Assembly: GCF_947499265.1 (NCBI RefSeq)
Contig: NZ_CANMNK010000002.1
Location: 310,001 to 374,000, forward strand
DNA length: 64,000 nucleotides
Source: an uncultured Roseobacter sp.
GTDB taxonomy: Bacteria; Pseudomonadota; Alphaproteobacteria; Rhodobacterales; Rhodobacteraceae
Reading direction: 5' to 3'
Shown here: piece after piece, positions 26,741-35,068 of the stretch
How the letters are laid out: each line of letters starts with the position of its first letter
How positions within the stretch are numbered: position 1 is the first letter of the stretch
Translations under genes and position numbers: made by a program
Notes under the pieces: generated by a model
Database searches by the model: none
What the model saw: only the letters and a program-made list of their open reading frames with translations
Told to the model about the DNA's origin: nothing

Positions 26741-27295
26741 TCAGCCCTCTTGCGGGTCGAGAATATGCGTTGGCGCGCCATCGATGGTCTGCCTGTTGCG
26801 TGTATCCCAATAGGCCGCAATGCCGTCGGGGCCTTTGTCTTCGGCCCATTTCTTCAGCACATCGCGGTCGCCGGCATAGTCCATGAAGGGCACCGCATAG
26901 CCGCAGCTGGTCTGGACAATGTCGATGGCCAGATCATAGATCTGCCGCGCCGCGTCCGATTGTGGGAAAAGCGCGTTGAGTTCCGCGAAATCCGCATCGC
27001 GCGGGTGCAGCGTTCGTGCAGATCCATAGGTGCGCAAAATCATCGGTTTGGCTTCAAATCCACACCACATCAGCGTCATGCGGTTGGCTTGCGCTAGGTG
27101 CCCGGCGGTTTCATTCCCCGATCCGGTCAGATTGCGCCAGGCGATCCGGTTCGGGCCCAGCACGCGCAGGCTGTCCATGCCTTTTGGCGAGATATTCACC
27201 TTTCCCTCTGCTGCGGCAGTGCCGACAAAGAAAATATGCTGTGCTTCGATGAAGCGGGTCAGCACGTCACTCAGGTGATCAAATTGCTTGGCCAT
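26741..27295 (-). CDS. Pyridoxamine 5'-phosphate oxidase-like flavin-binding protein
   Basis: A 184-residue protein with the split-barrel fold of the PNPOx family: FIEAQHIFFVGTAAAEGKVNISPKG, then IAWRNLTGSGNETAGHL and MTLMWCGFEAKPMILRTYG. The family binds FMN or F420; the true PNPOx C-terminal substrate residues are not visible, so this is a related protein of unknown substrate. It starts 3 bases after the glmS stop on the same strand (read minus), so it may be the last gene of the glmU-glmS operon. Confidence 0.85.
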   Translation of the reverse strand: MAKQFDHLSDVLTRFIEAQHIFFVGTAAAEGKVNISPKGMDSLRVLGPNRIAWRNLTGSGNETAGHLAQANRMTLMWCGFEAKPMILRTYGSARTLHPRDADFAELNALFPQSDAARQIYDLAIDIVQTSCGYAVPFMDYAGDRDVLKKWAEDKGPDGIAAYWDTRNRQTIDGAPTHILDPQEG

Positions 27296-27298
27296 GAT

Positions 27299-29119
27299 TT
27301 ATTCCACCGTAACAGATTTTGCGAGGTTGCGCGGTTGGTCCACATCCGTCCCCTTGGCCACGGCCGTATGGTAGGCCAGCAGCTGTGCGGGGATGGCATA
27401 AAGGATCGGGGTGACGGCATCGGGCACGGTGGGCAGCTCGATGGTGGCAAAAGCCCCTTCGCCAGCCTCTTTGAGCCCCTGCCGGTCAGAGATCAGGATG
27501 ACCCGACCCTTGCGTGCCATAACCTCCTGCATATTGCTCACCGTCTTGTCGAACAGCGCGTCGCGTGGGGCCATTACCACCACGGGGACGGTCTTGTCCA
27601 CCAGTGCGATGGGCCCGTGTTTCAACTCGCCGGACGCATAAGCTTCGGCATGTATATAGCTGATTTCCTTTAGTTTTAGAGCTCCTTCCAGCGCCAGTGG
27701 GAACATCAGCCCCCGCCCCAGGAACAGCACGTCACGTGCCTCCGCCAGCTTGAGCGAGGCTTTCTGCATCTCGGCATTGGCCTCCAGCGCGGTGCTGAGC
27801 ACGCTGGGAATGCTACGCAGGGCCGAGAGGTGCTCGGCCAGGGTCTCGGCGTCAATCTCTCCACGATCCTGTGCCGCCTTGAGCGCCAGAATGAAAAGCA
27901 CCGCGAGCTGGCAGGTGAAAGCCTTGGTCGAGGCCACACCAATCTCGACGCCTGCGTGAATGGGCAGGACAAGATCGCTTTCGCGGGCAATCGAGCTTTC
28001 GGGCACATTCACCACGGAGACGATGCGATCCGCCTTGCCTTCGCAATAGCGCAGGGCGGCCAGCGTATCGGCGGTCTCCCCCGATTGGCTGACAAAAAGC
28101 GCTGCGGTGCGCGCAGGAATGGGCGGCTCGCGGTAGCGGAATTCCGACGCTACATCGACATCCACGGGCAGGCGCGCGATCTGTTCAAACCAGTATTTCG
28201 CGGTGAGGCAAGCATAGGATGCGGTGCCACAGGCCACCATGGTCAGCCGGTCAACGGTGGAGAAATCAAGCCCCTGATCCGGCAGGATGATCTTGCCTTC
28301 ATTGTCTAGGTAATTGCTCAGCGCCTGTCCGATCACGGTCGGCTGTTCGGCGATTTCTTTGGCCATGAAATGCTTGTGGCCGCCCTTGTCGATACGGGTA
28401 TCACCGATCTGGACGGTCTTGATCGCACGATTGGCCAGCGCGCCGTTGATATCGCGTATCTCGACTGTGCCGCGGGTCACAACCGCCCGGTCGCCCTCTT
28501 CGAGATAGCTGATCCGGTCGGTCAGCGGCGACAGGGCAATGGCGTCCGAGCCCACGAACATTTCGCCGTCACCATGGCCGATGGCAAGCGGCGAGCCTTT
28601 GCGCGCGGCCACGATCAGATCGTCCTCGCCAGCGAAGAGAAACGCCAGGGCAAAAGCCCCTTCAAGACGGTCCAGCGCCTTGTTGGCGGCCTCAACGGCG
28701 TTTGCACCACCCGACATGTAGTGCTCCGTCAGAAGGGCGACAGTTTCCGTATCCGTTTCGGTGACAAAGGAAATTCCTAGCTCCGCCAGCTCCGTGCGCA
28801 ATTCCCTGAAATTCTCGATGATCCCGTTGTGGACAACGGCGACGCGCCCGGCCTGATGCGGGTGGGCGTTGGTGACCGTAGGCGCACCATGGGTGGCCCA
28901 GCGGGTGTGCCCGATCCCGGATTTGCCGGTCAGCGGCTCGTGCACCAACAGATCCGACAGGTTGACCAGCTTGCCCACCGCGCGGCGACGGTCCAGCTTG
29001 CCCGCATCGATGGTCGCAATGCCCGCGCTGTCATAGCCGCGATACTCAAGGCGTTTGAGCGCCTCCACCAGAATGGGTGCGGCTTCGTGATGGCCCAAAA
29101 CCCCTACAATTCCACACAT
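27299..29119 (-). CDS. glmS: Glutamine-fructose-6-phosphate aminotransferase (isomerizing)
   Basis: Makes glucosamine 6-phosphate from fructose 6-phosphate and glutamine, feeding peptidoglycan and LPS. 606 residues, full length. The N-terminal glutaminase has the nucleophile Cys directly after the initiator Met (MCGIVGVLG), HTRWATHGAPT and NGIIENF blocks; the C-terminal half has two SIS domains (ACGTASYACLTAKYWFE, VSQSGETADTLAALRY) and the terminal PRNLAKSVTVE. It begins 1 base after the glmU stop codon, so both steps of hexosamine supply are translated from one message. Confidence 0.97.
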   Translation of the reverse strand: MCGIVGVLGHHEAAPILVEALKRLEYRGYDSAGIATIDAGKLDRRRAVGKLVNLSDLLVHEPLTGKSGIGHTRWATHGAPTVTNAHPHQAGRVAVVHNGIIENFRELRTELAELGISFVTETDTETVALLTEHYMSGGANAVEAANKALDRLEGAFALAFLFAGEDDLIVAARKGSPLAIGHGDGEMFVGSDAIALSPLTDRISYLEEGDRAVVTRGTVEIRDINGALANRAIKTVQIGDTRIDKGGHKHFMAKEIAEQPTVIGQALSNYLDNEGKIILPDQGLDFSTVDRLTMVACGTASYACLTAKYWFEQIARLPVDVDVASEFRYREPPIPARTAALFVSQSGETADTLAALRYCEGKADRIVSVVNVPESSIARESDLVLPIHAGVEIGVASTKAFTCQLAVLFILALKAAQDRGEIDAETLAEHLSALRSIPSVLSTALEANAEMQKASLKLAEARDVLFLGRGLMFPLALEGALKLKEISYIHAEAYASGELKHGPIALVDKTVPVVVMAPRDALFDKTVSNMQEVMARKGRVILISDRQGLKEAGEGAFATIELPTVPDAVTPILYAIPAQLLAYHTAVAKGTDVDQPRNLAKSVTVE

Positions 29120-29120
29120 T

Positions 29121-30473
29121 TTAGCTGCCTCTTTGGAGTTTGGCCTTTTTGGCCCTTAGAATTTGGAACAATTTCGCCGCCATGCCCGGTTTTTCGACCT
29201 GCGGGGCCCGGGCGATGGCCAGGGCGTCGGCATCGACGTCCGAGGTGATCACCGAGCCGCTGCCGGTCATCGCACCATCGCCGACATGCACGGGTGCGAC
29301 CAGCATGGTGTTTGATCCGATAAAGACGTTCTCGCCGATGTCGGTATGGTGTTTCATCACGCCGTCATAGTTGCAGGTGATGGTGCCCGCACCGATATTG
29401 GTGCCGCGCCCCAAAGTGGCATCCCCGATATAGCTGAGGTGGTTGACCTTGGTGCCGGTGCCGATCCGCGCGTTCTTGATCTCGACAAAATTACCGACAC
29501 GCGCGTCTTCGCTGAGTTCGGCCCCCGGACGCAGCCGCGCATAGGGCCCGACGATCGCGCCACGGGCAATGTGACAGCCTTCCAGATGTGAAAACGCCCG
29601 TACCGTCACCCCGCTTTCCACGGTGACACTGGGGCCAAAAACCACATTGGGCTCAACAAGGGTGTCGCGGCCGATGACGGTGTCAAAGGCGAAATGCACA
29701 GTCTCCGGTGCGGGCAGGGTCACGCCATTCTCGAAGGCGTCGGCGCGGGCGCGGGCTTGAAACGCGGCCTCGGCCCCGGCCAGCTCGGCCCGCGTATTGA
29801 TGCCCAACGTTTCTGCCTCGTCACAGGTGACGACCGTGGCGCTCAGCCCGCGGGCGCGGGCCAGCCCGACGATATCGGTCAGATAGTATTCTTCGGAGGC
29901 GTTATTGTTGTCGACAGCCTCGATCAGGTCGAACAGCAGCGGCGCCTTGCAGGCCACGACACCGCTGTTGCAGAGGGTGATCGCGCGCTCCGCCGCATCC
30001 GCGTCCTTGAATTCGACAATCCGTTCCAGCGTATCGCCCGCCATCACCAACCGGCCATAGCGACCGGGATCTGCGGCCTCAAACCCCAGAATGACAACGT
30101 CATGAGACGCCTGCGCCTCCATCATCGCGTCCAGCGTTTCAGCCCGCACAAAGGGCGTGTCGCCAAAGAGCACGATCGCCGTGCCATCAAATCCTGCAAG
30201 CGCATCGCGTGCCTGTGCTGCGGCATGGGCCGTGCCAAGCTGCTCGGTCTGGGCCACCACCTGCGCGGTCTCGTCATAGGCCAGTGCGGCCTTGCGCACC
30301 ATATCCGCGCCGTGACCGGCGACCACGACAGTGTGCTCCGGTGCCAGGCTGGCACCTGCCTGCATGGCATGCACGAACAAGGGGGCACCGGCGAGCGGGT
30401 GCAGGACCTTGGGCAGGTCCGAATTCATCCGGGTGCCTTTGCCTGCGGCGAGGATGACCAATGCGGTTTTCAT
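29121..30473 (-). CDS. glmU: Bifunctional UDP-N-acetylglucosamine pyrophosphorylase / glucosamine-1-P acetyltransferase
   Basis: Catalyses the last two steps to UDP-GlcNAc. 450 residues. The N-terminal uridylyltransferase has LAAGKGTRMNSDLPKVLHP (nucleotide loop), QLGTAHAAAQARDAL and LFGDTPFV. The C-terminal half is a left-handed beta helix of hexapeptide repeats (RGAIVGPYARLRPGA, NFVEIKNARIG, NIGAGTITCNYDG, with the acetyltransferase active-site region around NHLSYIGDA). First gene of the glmU-glmS unit, divergent from the HAD phosphatase gene across a 139-base gap. Confidence 0.97.
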   Translation of the reverse strand: MKTALVILAAGKGTRMNSDLPKVLHPLAGAPLFVHAMQAGASLAPEHTVVVAGHGADMVRKAALAYDETAQVVAQTEQLGTAHAAAQARDALAGFDGTAIVLFGDTPFVRAETLDAMMEAQASHDVVILGFEAADPGRYGRLVMAGDTLERIVEFKDADAAERAITLCNSGVVACKAPLLFDLIEAVDNNNASEEYYLTDIVGLARARGLSATVVTCDEAETLGINTRAELAGAEAAFQARARADAFENGVTLPAPETVHFAFDTVIGRDTLVEPNVVFGPSVTVESGVTVRAFSHLEGCHIARGAIVGPYARLRPGAELSEDARVGNFVEIKNARIGTGTKVNHLSYIGDATLGRGTNIGAGTITCNYDGVMKHHTDIGENVFIGSNTMLVAPVHVGDGAMTGSGSVITSDVDADALAIARAPQVEKPGMAAKLFQILRAKKAKLQRGS

Positions 30474-30612
30474 GTCGTTTCTCTTTGTGTTCTGCTCCGG
30501 CCCTGTTTATCCGTCTGGCGGGGTGGCGCAAGTCACGCGGCCATCAAAGAAGGTTGCGGCTTGCAACATCCCGTGGCGGGGTTACGTGCAGACTACAGCC
30601 CGGGGAGCAGGC

Positions 30613-31278
30613 ATGAAAACGGTAATTTTCGATCTAGATGGCACGCTTGCCGACACCAGTGGCGACCTGATTGCCGCGGCAAACCACTGTTTTCGGGACA
30701 TGGGCGCGGGCGATGTTTTAGATGCCGAGGGGGATGCAGGCACCGCCCTGCGCGGGGGGCGGGCGATGCTGCGTCTGGGAATGGCCCGGCTGGGCCGCGC
30801 CGAAGAAGAAGCCACCATCGATACCTATTACCCGGTGCTGCTGGAAGCCTACGGAGCTGCCATCGACGTCCATACGCAGGTCTACCCGCGCGCGATGGCA
30901 GCGGTGGAGCAGCTGAAGGTCATGGGCTACGGTGTGGGGATCTGCACCAACAAGCCCGAAGGTCTGGCAGACACGCTGTTGCGCCGTCTTGGCGTGCGCG
31001 ATGCATTTGGCGCGCTGATCGGAGCAGACACGCTGCCGGTGCGCAAACCGGACCCGGAACCGCTCTACGAGGCGGCACGCAGAGCCGGGGGGGATCCGAT
31101 GAAATGCGTGCTGATCGGGGATTCCGATACCGACCGCAACACGGCCAAAGCCGCTAATGTGCCCTGCGTTCTGGTCACTTTCGGCCCTGCGGGCGGGGAC
31201 ATGGCGGCGCTGTCACCTGAGGCGCTGTTGCAGGATTACGCCGATTTGCCGGAGATCGTGGATCGCCTGCTGGCTTGA
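30613..31278 (+). CDS. HAD hydrolase, phosphoglycolate phosphatase-like
   Basis: A 221-residue haloacid dehalogenase-type phosphatase: motif I VIFDLDGTLADTS with D7 nucleophile and D9 acid, motif II ICTNKPE, motif III lysine in VRKPDPEPLY and motif IV IGDSDTDRNTAKAA. The helical cap is of C1 type. It resembles Gph, which removes phosphate from 2-phosphoglycolate; this would feed glycolate/glyoxylate metabolism but the gene is not near the glc-type genes here. ATG at 30613 has GGGGAGCAGG just upstream. The next gene begins 47 bases later. Confidence 0.87.
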   Translation: MKTVIFDLDGTLADTSGDLIAAANHCFRDMGAGDVLDAEGDAGTALRGGRAMLRLGMARLGRAEEEATIDTYYPVLLEAYGAAIDVHTQVYPRAMAAVEQLKVMGYGVGICTNKPEGLADTLLRRLGVRDAFGALIGADTLPVRKPDPEPLYEAARRAGGDPMKCVLIGDSDTDRNTAKAANVPCVLVTFGPAGGDMAALSPEALLQDYADLPEIVDRLLA

Positions 31279-31325
31279 CCAAAGGCATTGGCATCGGCAG
31301 AGTTTCAGCCAAGAAGAGGCGCGCT

Positions 31326-32534
31326 ATGACAGAAGTTTTCAAAGGCAGTTTCACCCAGCAGGAACCGATCCCGGAGGCCGGTATCGAGGCTGCGATGGCG
31401 GTTTTGCGGCACGGTCGTTTGCACCGCTACAACACGGCACCTGATGAGATCAGCGAGACGGCGCTGCTGGAGCAGGAGTTTGCGGCAACCGTCGGGGCGA
31501 AATACTGCCTGGCGGTGGCGTCCGGCGGCTATGCCATGGCCACGGCCCTGCGCGCGGTTGGGGTGAAGCCGGGCGATCCTGTCTTGTCCAACGCCTTCAC
31601 GCTGGCGCCAGTGCCTGGTGCGATTGCTGCTGTCGGGGCGCGGCCGGTGTTTGTCGGCGTGACCGAAGCGCTGACCATCGATCTTGATGATCTTGAGGAA
31701 AAGGTCGGTGCGGCCCGCGTGTTGTTGCTCAGCCACATGCGCGGTCACATCTGTGACATGGACCGGTTGATGGCGATCTGCGAAGCAGCGGGCGTCACAG
31801 TGATCGAAGATTGCGCCCATACGATGGGGGCCGCCTGGAAGGGTGTGCCCTCGGGGCGTCAGGGCGCCGTGGGCTGCTATTCCTGTCAGACCTACAAACA
31901 TGTGAATTCCGGCGAGGGCGGATTTCTGGTCACGGATGATGCAGAAATTGCGGCGCGTTCGGTGATGCTGTCGGGGTCCTATATGCTTTACGAGCGTCAT
32001 CTGGCGGCACCGCCGAAGGAGGCGTTTGACGCCATTCGCTATGAAACGCCGAATATCTCGGGCCGGATGGACAATCTGCGCGCTGCGATCCTGCGCCCGC
32101 AGGTGGCTGATCTGGCAACCCAATGCGCGCGGTGGAACGAGCGCTACCGGTGCCTTGAGGACGGGCTGCGCGGCACACCGGGGTTGACCGTGATTGAACG
32201 GCCCGCGCCCGAGACAATCGTGGGCTCGTCCATTCAGTTCCTGTTGCTCGACTGGGGCGCGGCGGATGTGCGCCAGGTATTAGCCCGCTGTGCTGCGCGG
32301 GGTGTCGAGCTGAAATGGTTTGGCGGCGCAGAGCCCGCAGGCTTTACCAGCCGGTACGACAGTTGGCGTTATGCGGAGACACCGGCCATGCCCAAGACCG
32401 ACCGTGTGTTGGCGGGGATCGTGGACATGCGGGTGCCGCTGACCTTCTCGCTGGAAGATTGCGCGCTGATTGCGCGGATCATCCGCGCTGAGGTGAGCGC
32501 GGTGTTCCAGGGACAGTCCACCGCCGCCGAATAG
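31326..32534 (+). CDS. DegT/DnrJ/EryC1/StrS-family PLP aminotransferase
   Basis: A 402-residue fold-type I aminotransferase. The cofactor-binding lysine is K191 in CQTYKHVNSGEGG, the family equivalent of the SxxKxxxxGEGG motif; VIEDCAHTMGAAW holds the PLP-interacting Asp. Such enzymes usually aminate a nucleotide-linked keto-sugar for LPS or natural product sugars, but members acting on other carbonyls exist. No sugar dehydratase is beside it, only glmU/glmS upstream and ivd downstream, so the substrate is open. The start is chosen at 31326 (MTEVFKGSF), 47 bases after the phosphatase. Confidence 0.88.
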   Translation: MTEVFKGSFTQQEPIPEAGIEAAMAVLRHGRLHRYNTAPDEISETALLEQEFAATVGAKYCLAVASGGYAMATALRAVGVKPGDPVLSNAFTLAPVPGAIAAVGARPVFVGVTEALTIDLDDLEEKVGAARVLLLSHMRGHICDMDRLMAICEAAGVTVIEDCAHTMGAAWKGVPSGRQGAVGCYSCQTYKHVNSGEGGFLVTDDAEIAARSVMLSGSYMLYERHLAAPPKEAFDAIRYETPNISGRMDNLRAAILRPQVADLATQCARWNERYRCLEDGLRGTPGLTVIERPAPETIVGSSIQFLLLDWGAADVRQVLARCAARGVELKWFGGAEPAGFTSRYDSWRYAETPAMPKTDRVLAGIVDMRVPLTFSLEDCALIARIIRAEVSAVFQGQSTAAE

Positions 32535-32625
32535 GCCGCACGCCCATCGCTAAAATGCGTGCCGTGTGACGGTTGCGTTGATCTGCCTGCCGTTTGCTGG
32601 CTTGACCGAGCGCGCGCGCTGTGGC

Positions 32626-32649
32626 ATTTATGAACGAGTGTTCAATAAA
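32626..32649. promoter_or_regulatory. Candidate operator (TGAAC-N4-GTTCA) before ivd
   Basis: TGAACGAGTGTTCA (32631-32644) is a perfect inverted repeat of 5-base arms around a 4-base centre, and near-symmetric A/T flanks (TTTA on the left, ATAAA on the right) extend it. It ends 26 bases before the ivd start, a repressor-like position. The symmetry suits a TetR-type dimer, but no regulator gene is in the window. Confidence 0.4.
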
Positions 32650-32670
32650 CACCGAGGGGAGTGCGGCGCG

Positions 32671-33834
32671 ATGTTTATGGCAACCATGGCTTTCGATCTG
32701 GGCGAAGATGTGAACGCGCTGCGCGATATGGTGCACCGATGGGCGCAGGATCGTGTGAAGCCCATGGCCGCCGAGATCGACGCGAAAAACACCTTCCCGT
32801 CCGAGCTTTGGACCGAAATGGGCGCGCTGGGTCTGTTGGGCATCACTGTGGATGAGGAATTTGGCGGCGCGGGCATGTCCTACCTGGCCCATACCGTTGC
32901 CATCGAAGAGATCGCGCGGGCCAGTGCCTCGGTGTCGCTGTCCTATGGCGCGCATTCCAACCTCTGCGTCAATCAGATCAAGCTGAACGGTACGGATGAG
33001 CAGAAACAGAAATACCTGCCCGGTCTGATCTCAGGGGAACACGTGGGCGCGCTGGCGATGTCCGAAGCGGGGGCGGGATCGGATGTTGTGTCAATGAAGC
33101 TGCGCGCGGAAAAGCGCAACGACCACTACCGCCTGAATGGCACGAAGTATTGGATCACCAATGGTCCGGATGCGGATACGCTTGTGGTCTATGCCAAGAC
33201 CGACCCCGACGCCGGATCCAAAGGCATCACCGCCTTTCTGATCGAAAAGGAGATGGTCGGATTCTCAACCTCCCCGCACTTTGACAAGCTGGGCATGCGC
33301 GGATCGAACACCGCCGAGCTGATTTTCGAGGACGTGCAGGTGCCGTTCGAGAACGTGCTGGGCGAAGAAGGCAAGGGCGTGCGCGTGCTGATGTCGGGGC
33401 TGGACTACGAGCGTGTGGTGCTGGCCGGGATCGGCACTGGCATCATGGCGGCCTGCCTGGATGCGGTTATGCCGTACCTGAGTGAGCGCAAGCAATTCGG
33501 CCAGCCCATCGGGAATTTCCAGCTGATGCAGGGCAAGATCGCCGATATGTATACGGCGATGAATTCCGCGCGGGCCTATGTCTATGAGGTGGCCAAGGCC
33601 TGTGATCGTGGCGACGTGACGCGACAGGATGCGGCGGCCTGTTGTCTCTATGCCTCAGAGGAGGCGATGAAACAGGCGCATCAGGCGGTGCAGGCCATGG
33701 GGGGCGCGGGGTTCCTGAACGACAGCCCGGTGGCGCGGATTTTCCGGGATGCAAAACTGATGGAAATCGGCGCGGGCACGTCCGAGATCCGGCGCATGCT
33801 GGTGGGCCGCGAACTCATGACGGCAATGGCGTGA
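32671..33834 (+). CDS. ivd: Isovaleryl-CoA dehydrogenase
   Basis: FAD enzyme that oxidises isovaleryl-CoA to 3-methylcrotonyl-CoA in leucine breakdown, passing electrons to ETF. 387 residues. Acyl-CoA dehydrogenase blocks: [19 protein letters not shown], the flavin-binding [36 protein letters not shown], and the C-terminal [20 protein letters not shown] with [18 protein letters not shown]. The [11 protein letters not shown] stretch bears the glutamate region characteristic of IVD, which sits earlier than in short-chain enzymes. GAGGGGA is 10 bases before the chosen ATG; ATGs at 32677 and 32686 are possible. The following liu genes support the assignment. Confidence 0.93.
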   Translation: MFMATMAFDLGEDVNALRDMVHRWAQDRVKPMAAEIDAKNTFPSELWTEMGALGLLGITVDEEFGGAGMSYLAHTVAIEEIARASASVSLSYGAHSNLCVNQIKLNGTDEQKQKYLPGLISGEHVGALAMSEAGAGSDVVSMKLRAEKRNDHYRLNGTKYWITNGPDADTLVVYAKTDPDAGSKGITAFLIEKEMVGFSTSPHFDKLGMRGSNTAELIFEDVQVPFENVLGEEGKGVRVLMSGLDYERVVLAGIGTGIMAACLDAVMPYLSERKQFGQPIGNFQLMQGKIADMYTAMNSARAYVYEVAKACDRGDVTRQDAAACCLYASEEAMKQAHQAVQAMGGAGFLNDSPVARIFRDAKLMEIGAGTSEIRRMLVGRELMTAMA

Positions 33835-33898
33835 CCCGATGGGATGCACCGGGTCAGCCTTGAGCGAGGATTTGGTCCCTTCCTGCCGGGCCAAAGAC

Positions 33899-34501
33899 CT
33901 AGAATTTATGGACGTAGGCCACGCCAACGAGGATGGGATCGATCTCGGCGGTGCCAATCGACGCGCCGTTGAGCGTGGCGTCGGTGTCGATGTCAAACCA
34001 CCGCACGTTCAGCCGCAGCGAGCCTGCATCGCTGATCTGGTAGTCCACACCAGCCTGAAGCGAAACGCCGAAGGAATCGTCCAGCTCAAGGGTGCCCAAA
34101 GCCGATTCTTCCTCAAAGAAGGTGGTGTAGTTGATGCCCGCGCCCACATAAGGGGTCCACGCGCTGGCATTCGCAAAGTGGTAGTTCAGCGACAGGGTCG
34201 GGGGCAGATGTTTGGTGCTGCCCGCCGCCGCGCCGCCAATCGAGATGTCATGCTCGAACGGGGTGGCTGCCAGCAGTTCAATGCCAAGATTGTCCCGAAT
34301 GAAATACTCGAATGTGAAGGTAAGCGCGATGTCGTCGTCAATATCCGCTTCACTGCCCGCGAGGGTGCCATTGCCCGATTTGGGGTTCACGTTGGCAAGC
34401 CCCAGACCAATTGTCCAATCGCCCTGAGACTGCGCAAGCGCGGGGGCGGCGAGCAATGCAAGCGCGCTGGAGAGAAGGAGGGCTTTGGGGGTGAGTTTCA
34501 T
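33899..34501 (-). CDS. OmpW-family outer membrane protein
   Basis: A 200-residue outer membrane protein. Residues 1-23 are a signal peptide (MKLTPKALLLSSALALLAAPALA, cleavage before QSQGDW). The mature part has alternating beta strands typical of an eight-stranded barrel and OmpW features: LGIELLAATPFEHDI, LSLNYHF, TPYVGAGINYTTFF, and a terminal aromatic (GVAYVHKF). It is embedded, on the opposite strand, between ivd and the carboxylase genes. An FnrL-like box lies about 60 bases upstream, so it is probably induced at low oxygen. Confidence 0.9.
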   Translation of the reverse strand: MKLTPKALLLSSALALLAAPALAQSQGDWTIGLGLANVNPKSGNGTLAGSEADIDDDIALTFTFEYFIRDNLGIELLAATPFEHDISIGGAAAGSTKHLPPTLSLNYHFANASAWTPYVGAGINYTTFFEEESALGTLELDDSFGVSLQAGVDYQISDAGSLRLNVRWFDIDTDATLNGASIGTAEIDPILVGVAYVHKF

Positions 34502-34562
34502 GGTCGTTCTCTTTCCTTGTGTTGTTTCGAAGAGGTGATGCGCCCCGCCGGTTGCAATCGCA

Positions 34563-34576
34563 TTGACGCAGATCAA
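34563..34576 (-). promoter_or_regulatory. FnrL-like box upstream of the ompW-type gene
   Basis: TTGACGCAGATCAA matches the FNR/FnrL consensus TTGAT-N4-ATCAA with one difference. It lies 62 bases upstream of the OmpW-type start codon; an activator site centred near -41 would put the transcript start about 20-30 bases before the ATG. It could equally influence the divergent small ORF at 34711. Confidence 0.6.
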
Positions 34577-34710
34577 GAGGGTCACGAAACAGCCTGTGCA
34601 AAATTGCCGCAGCCGCAGTGTGCTCCCACGCAGCTGGGGCGTGAAACCGACCAAAAAAGCAGCGGATACCGGTTGGCGACGCGCGCGCTTCCGCGCCGCC
34701 CGGTGAGCTG

Positions 34711-35028
34711 ATGCCGCGCTGGATGTGGTTCCTGCCCCTGGCCGTTTTGGCCACCGCATTGGCCGCCTGGGGCTTCAGATGGGGATGGATCGCCGCGACG
34801 ATCACCGAGACCGATGTGATCACCACCTATGCACAGCGCTACCTGGATGAAACCGGGCAAAACGCGCGCCTAACGGATTGCGCAGGCGTGCCGGGTGGGC
34901 AATCGGGCGTTTGGATCGTGGTCAGATGCATCCGGGACGGCGCGCGCTACGACTACCCGGTGGACCGGTTCGGACGGCTGCTGGATGTGCCCGGCGACCC
35001 CGAACGACCCGCGGAACCCCAAACATGA
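34711..35028 (+). CDS. Single-pass membrane protein, unknown function
   Basis: A 105-residue ORF: one N-terminal hydrophobic helix (residues 4-27, MWFLPLAVLATALAAWGFRW) followed by a soluble domain with two cysteines (TDCAGVPG and VRCIRDGARYDYPVDRFG), which could form a disulphide if the domain is periplasmic. It precedes the carboxylase beta gene by 40 bases and may head that transcript. No family recognised. The uniform amino acid make-up and spacing support a real gene. Confidence 0.55.
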   Translation: MPRWMWFLPLAVLATALAAWGFRWGWIAATITETDVITTYAQRYLDETGQNARLTDCAGVPGGQSGVWIVVRCIRDGARYDYPVDRFGRLLDVPGDPERPAEPQT

Positions 35029-35068
35029 ATGATGCTCTGACGCAGCCCCGCGTGATATAGGAGAGACT

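Noticed and set aside
35025-35060. 11-codon leader-like frame ([11 protein letters not shown]) before mccB
   Set aside because: No ribosome site and no Leu run or attenuator hairpin that would suggest leucine-sensing attenuation.
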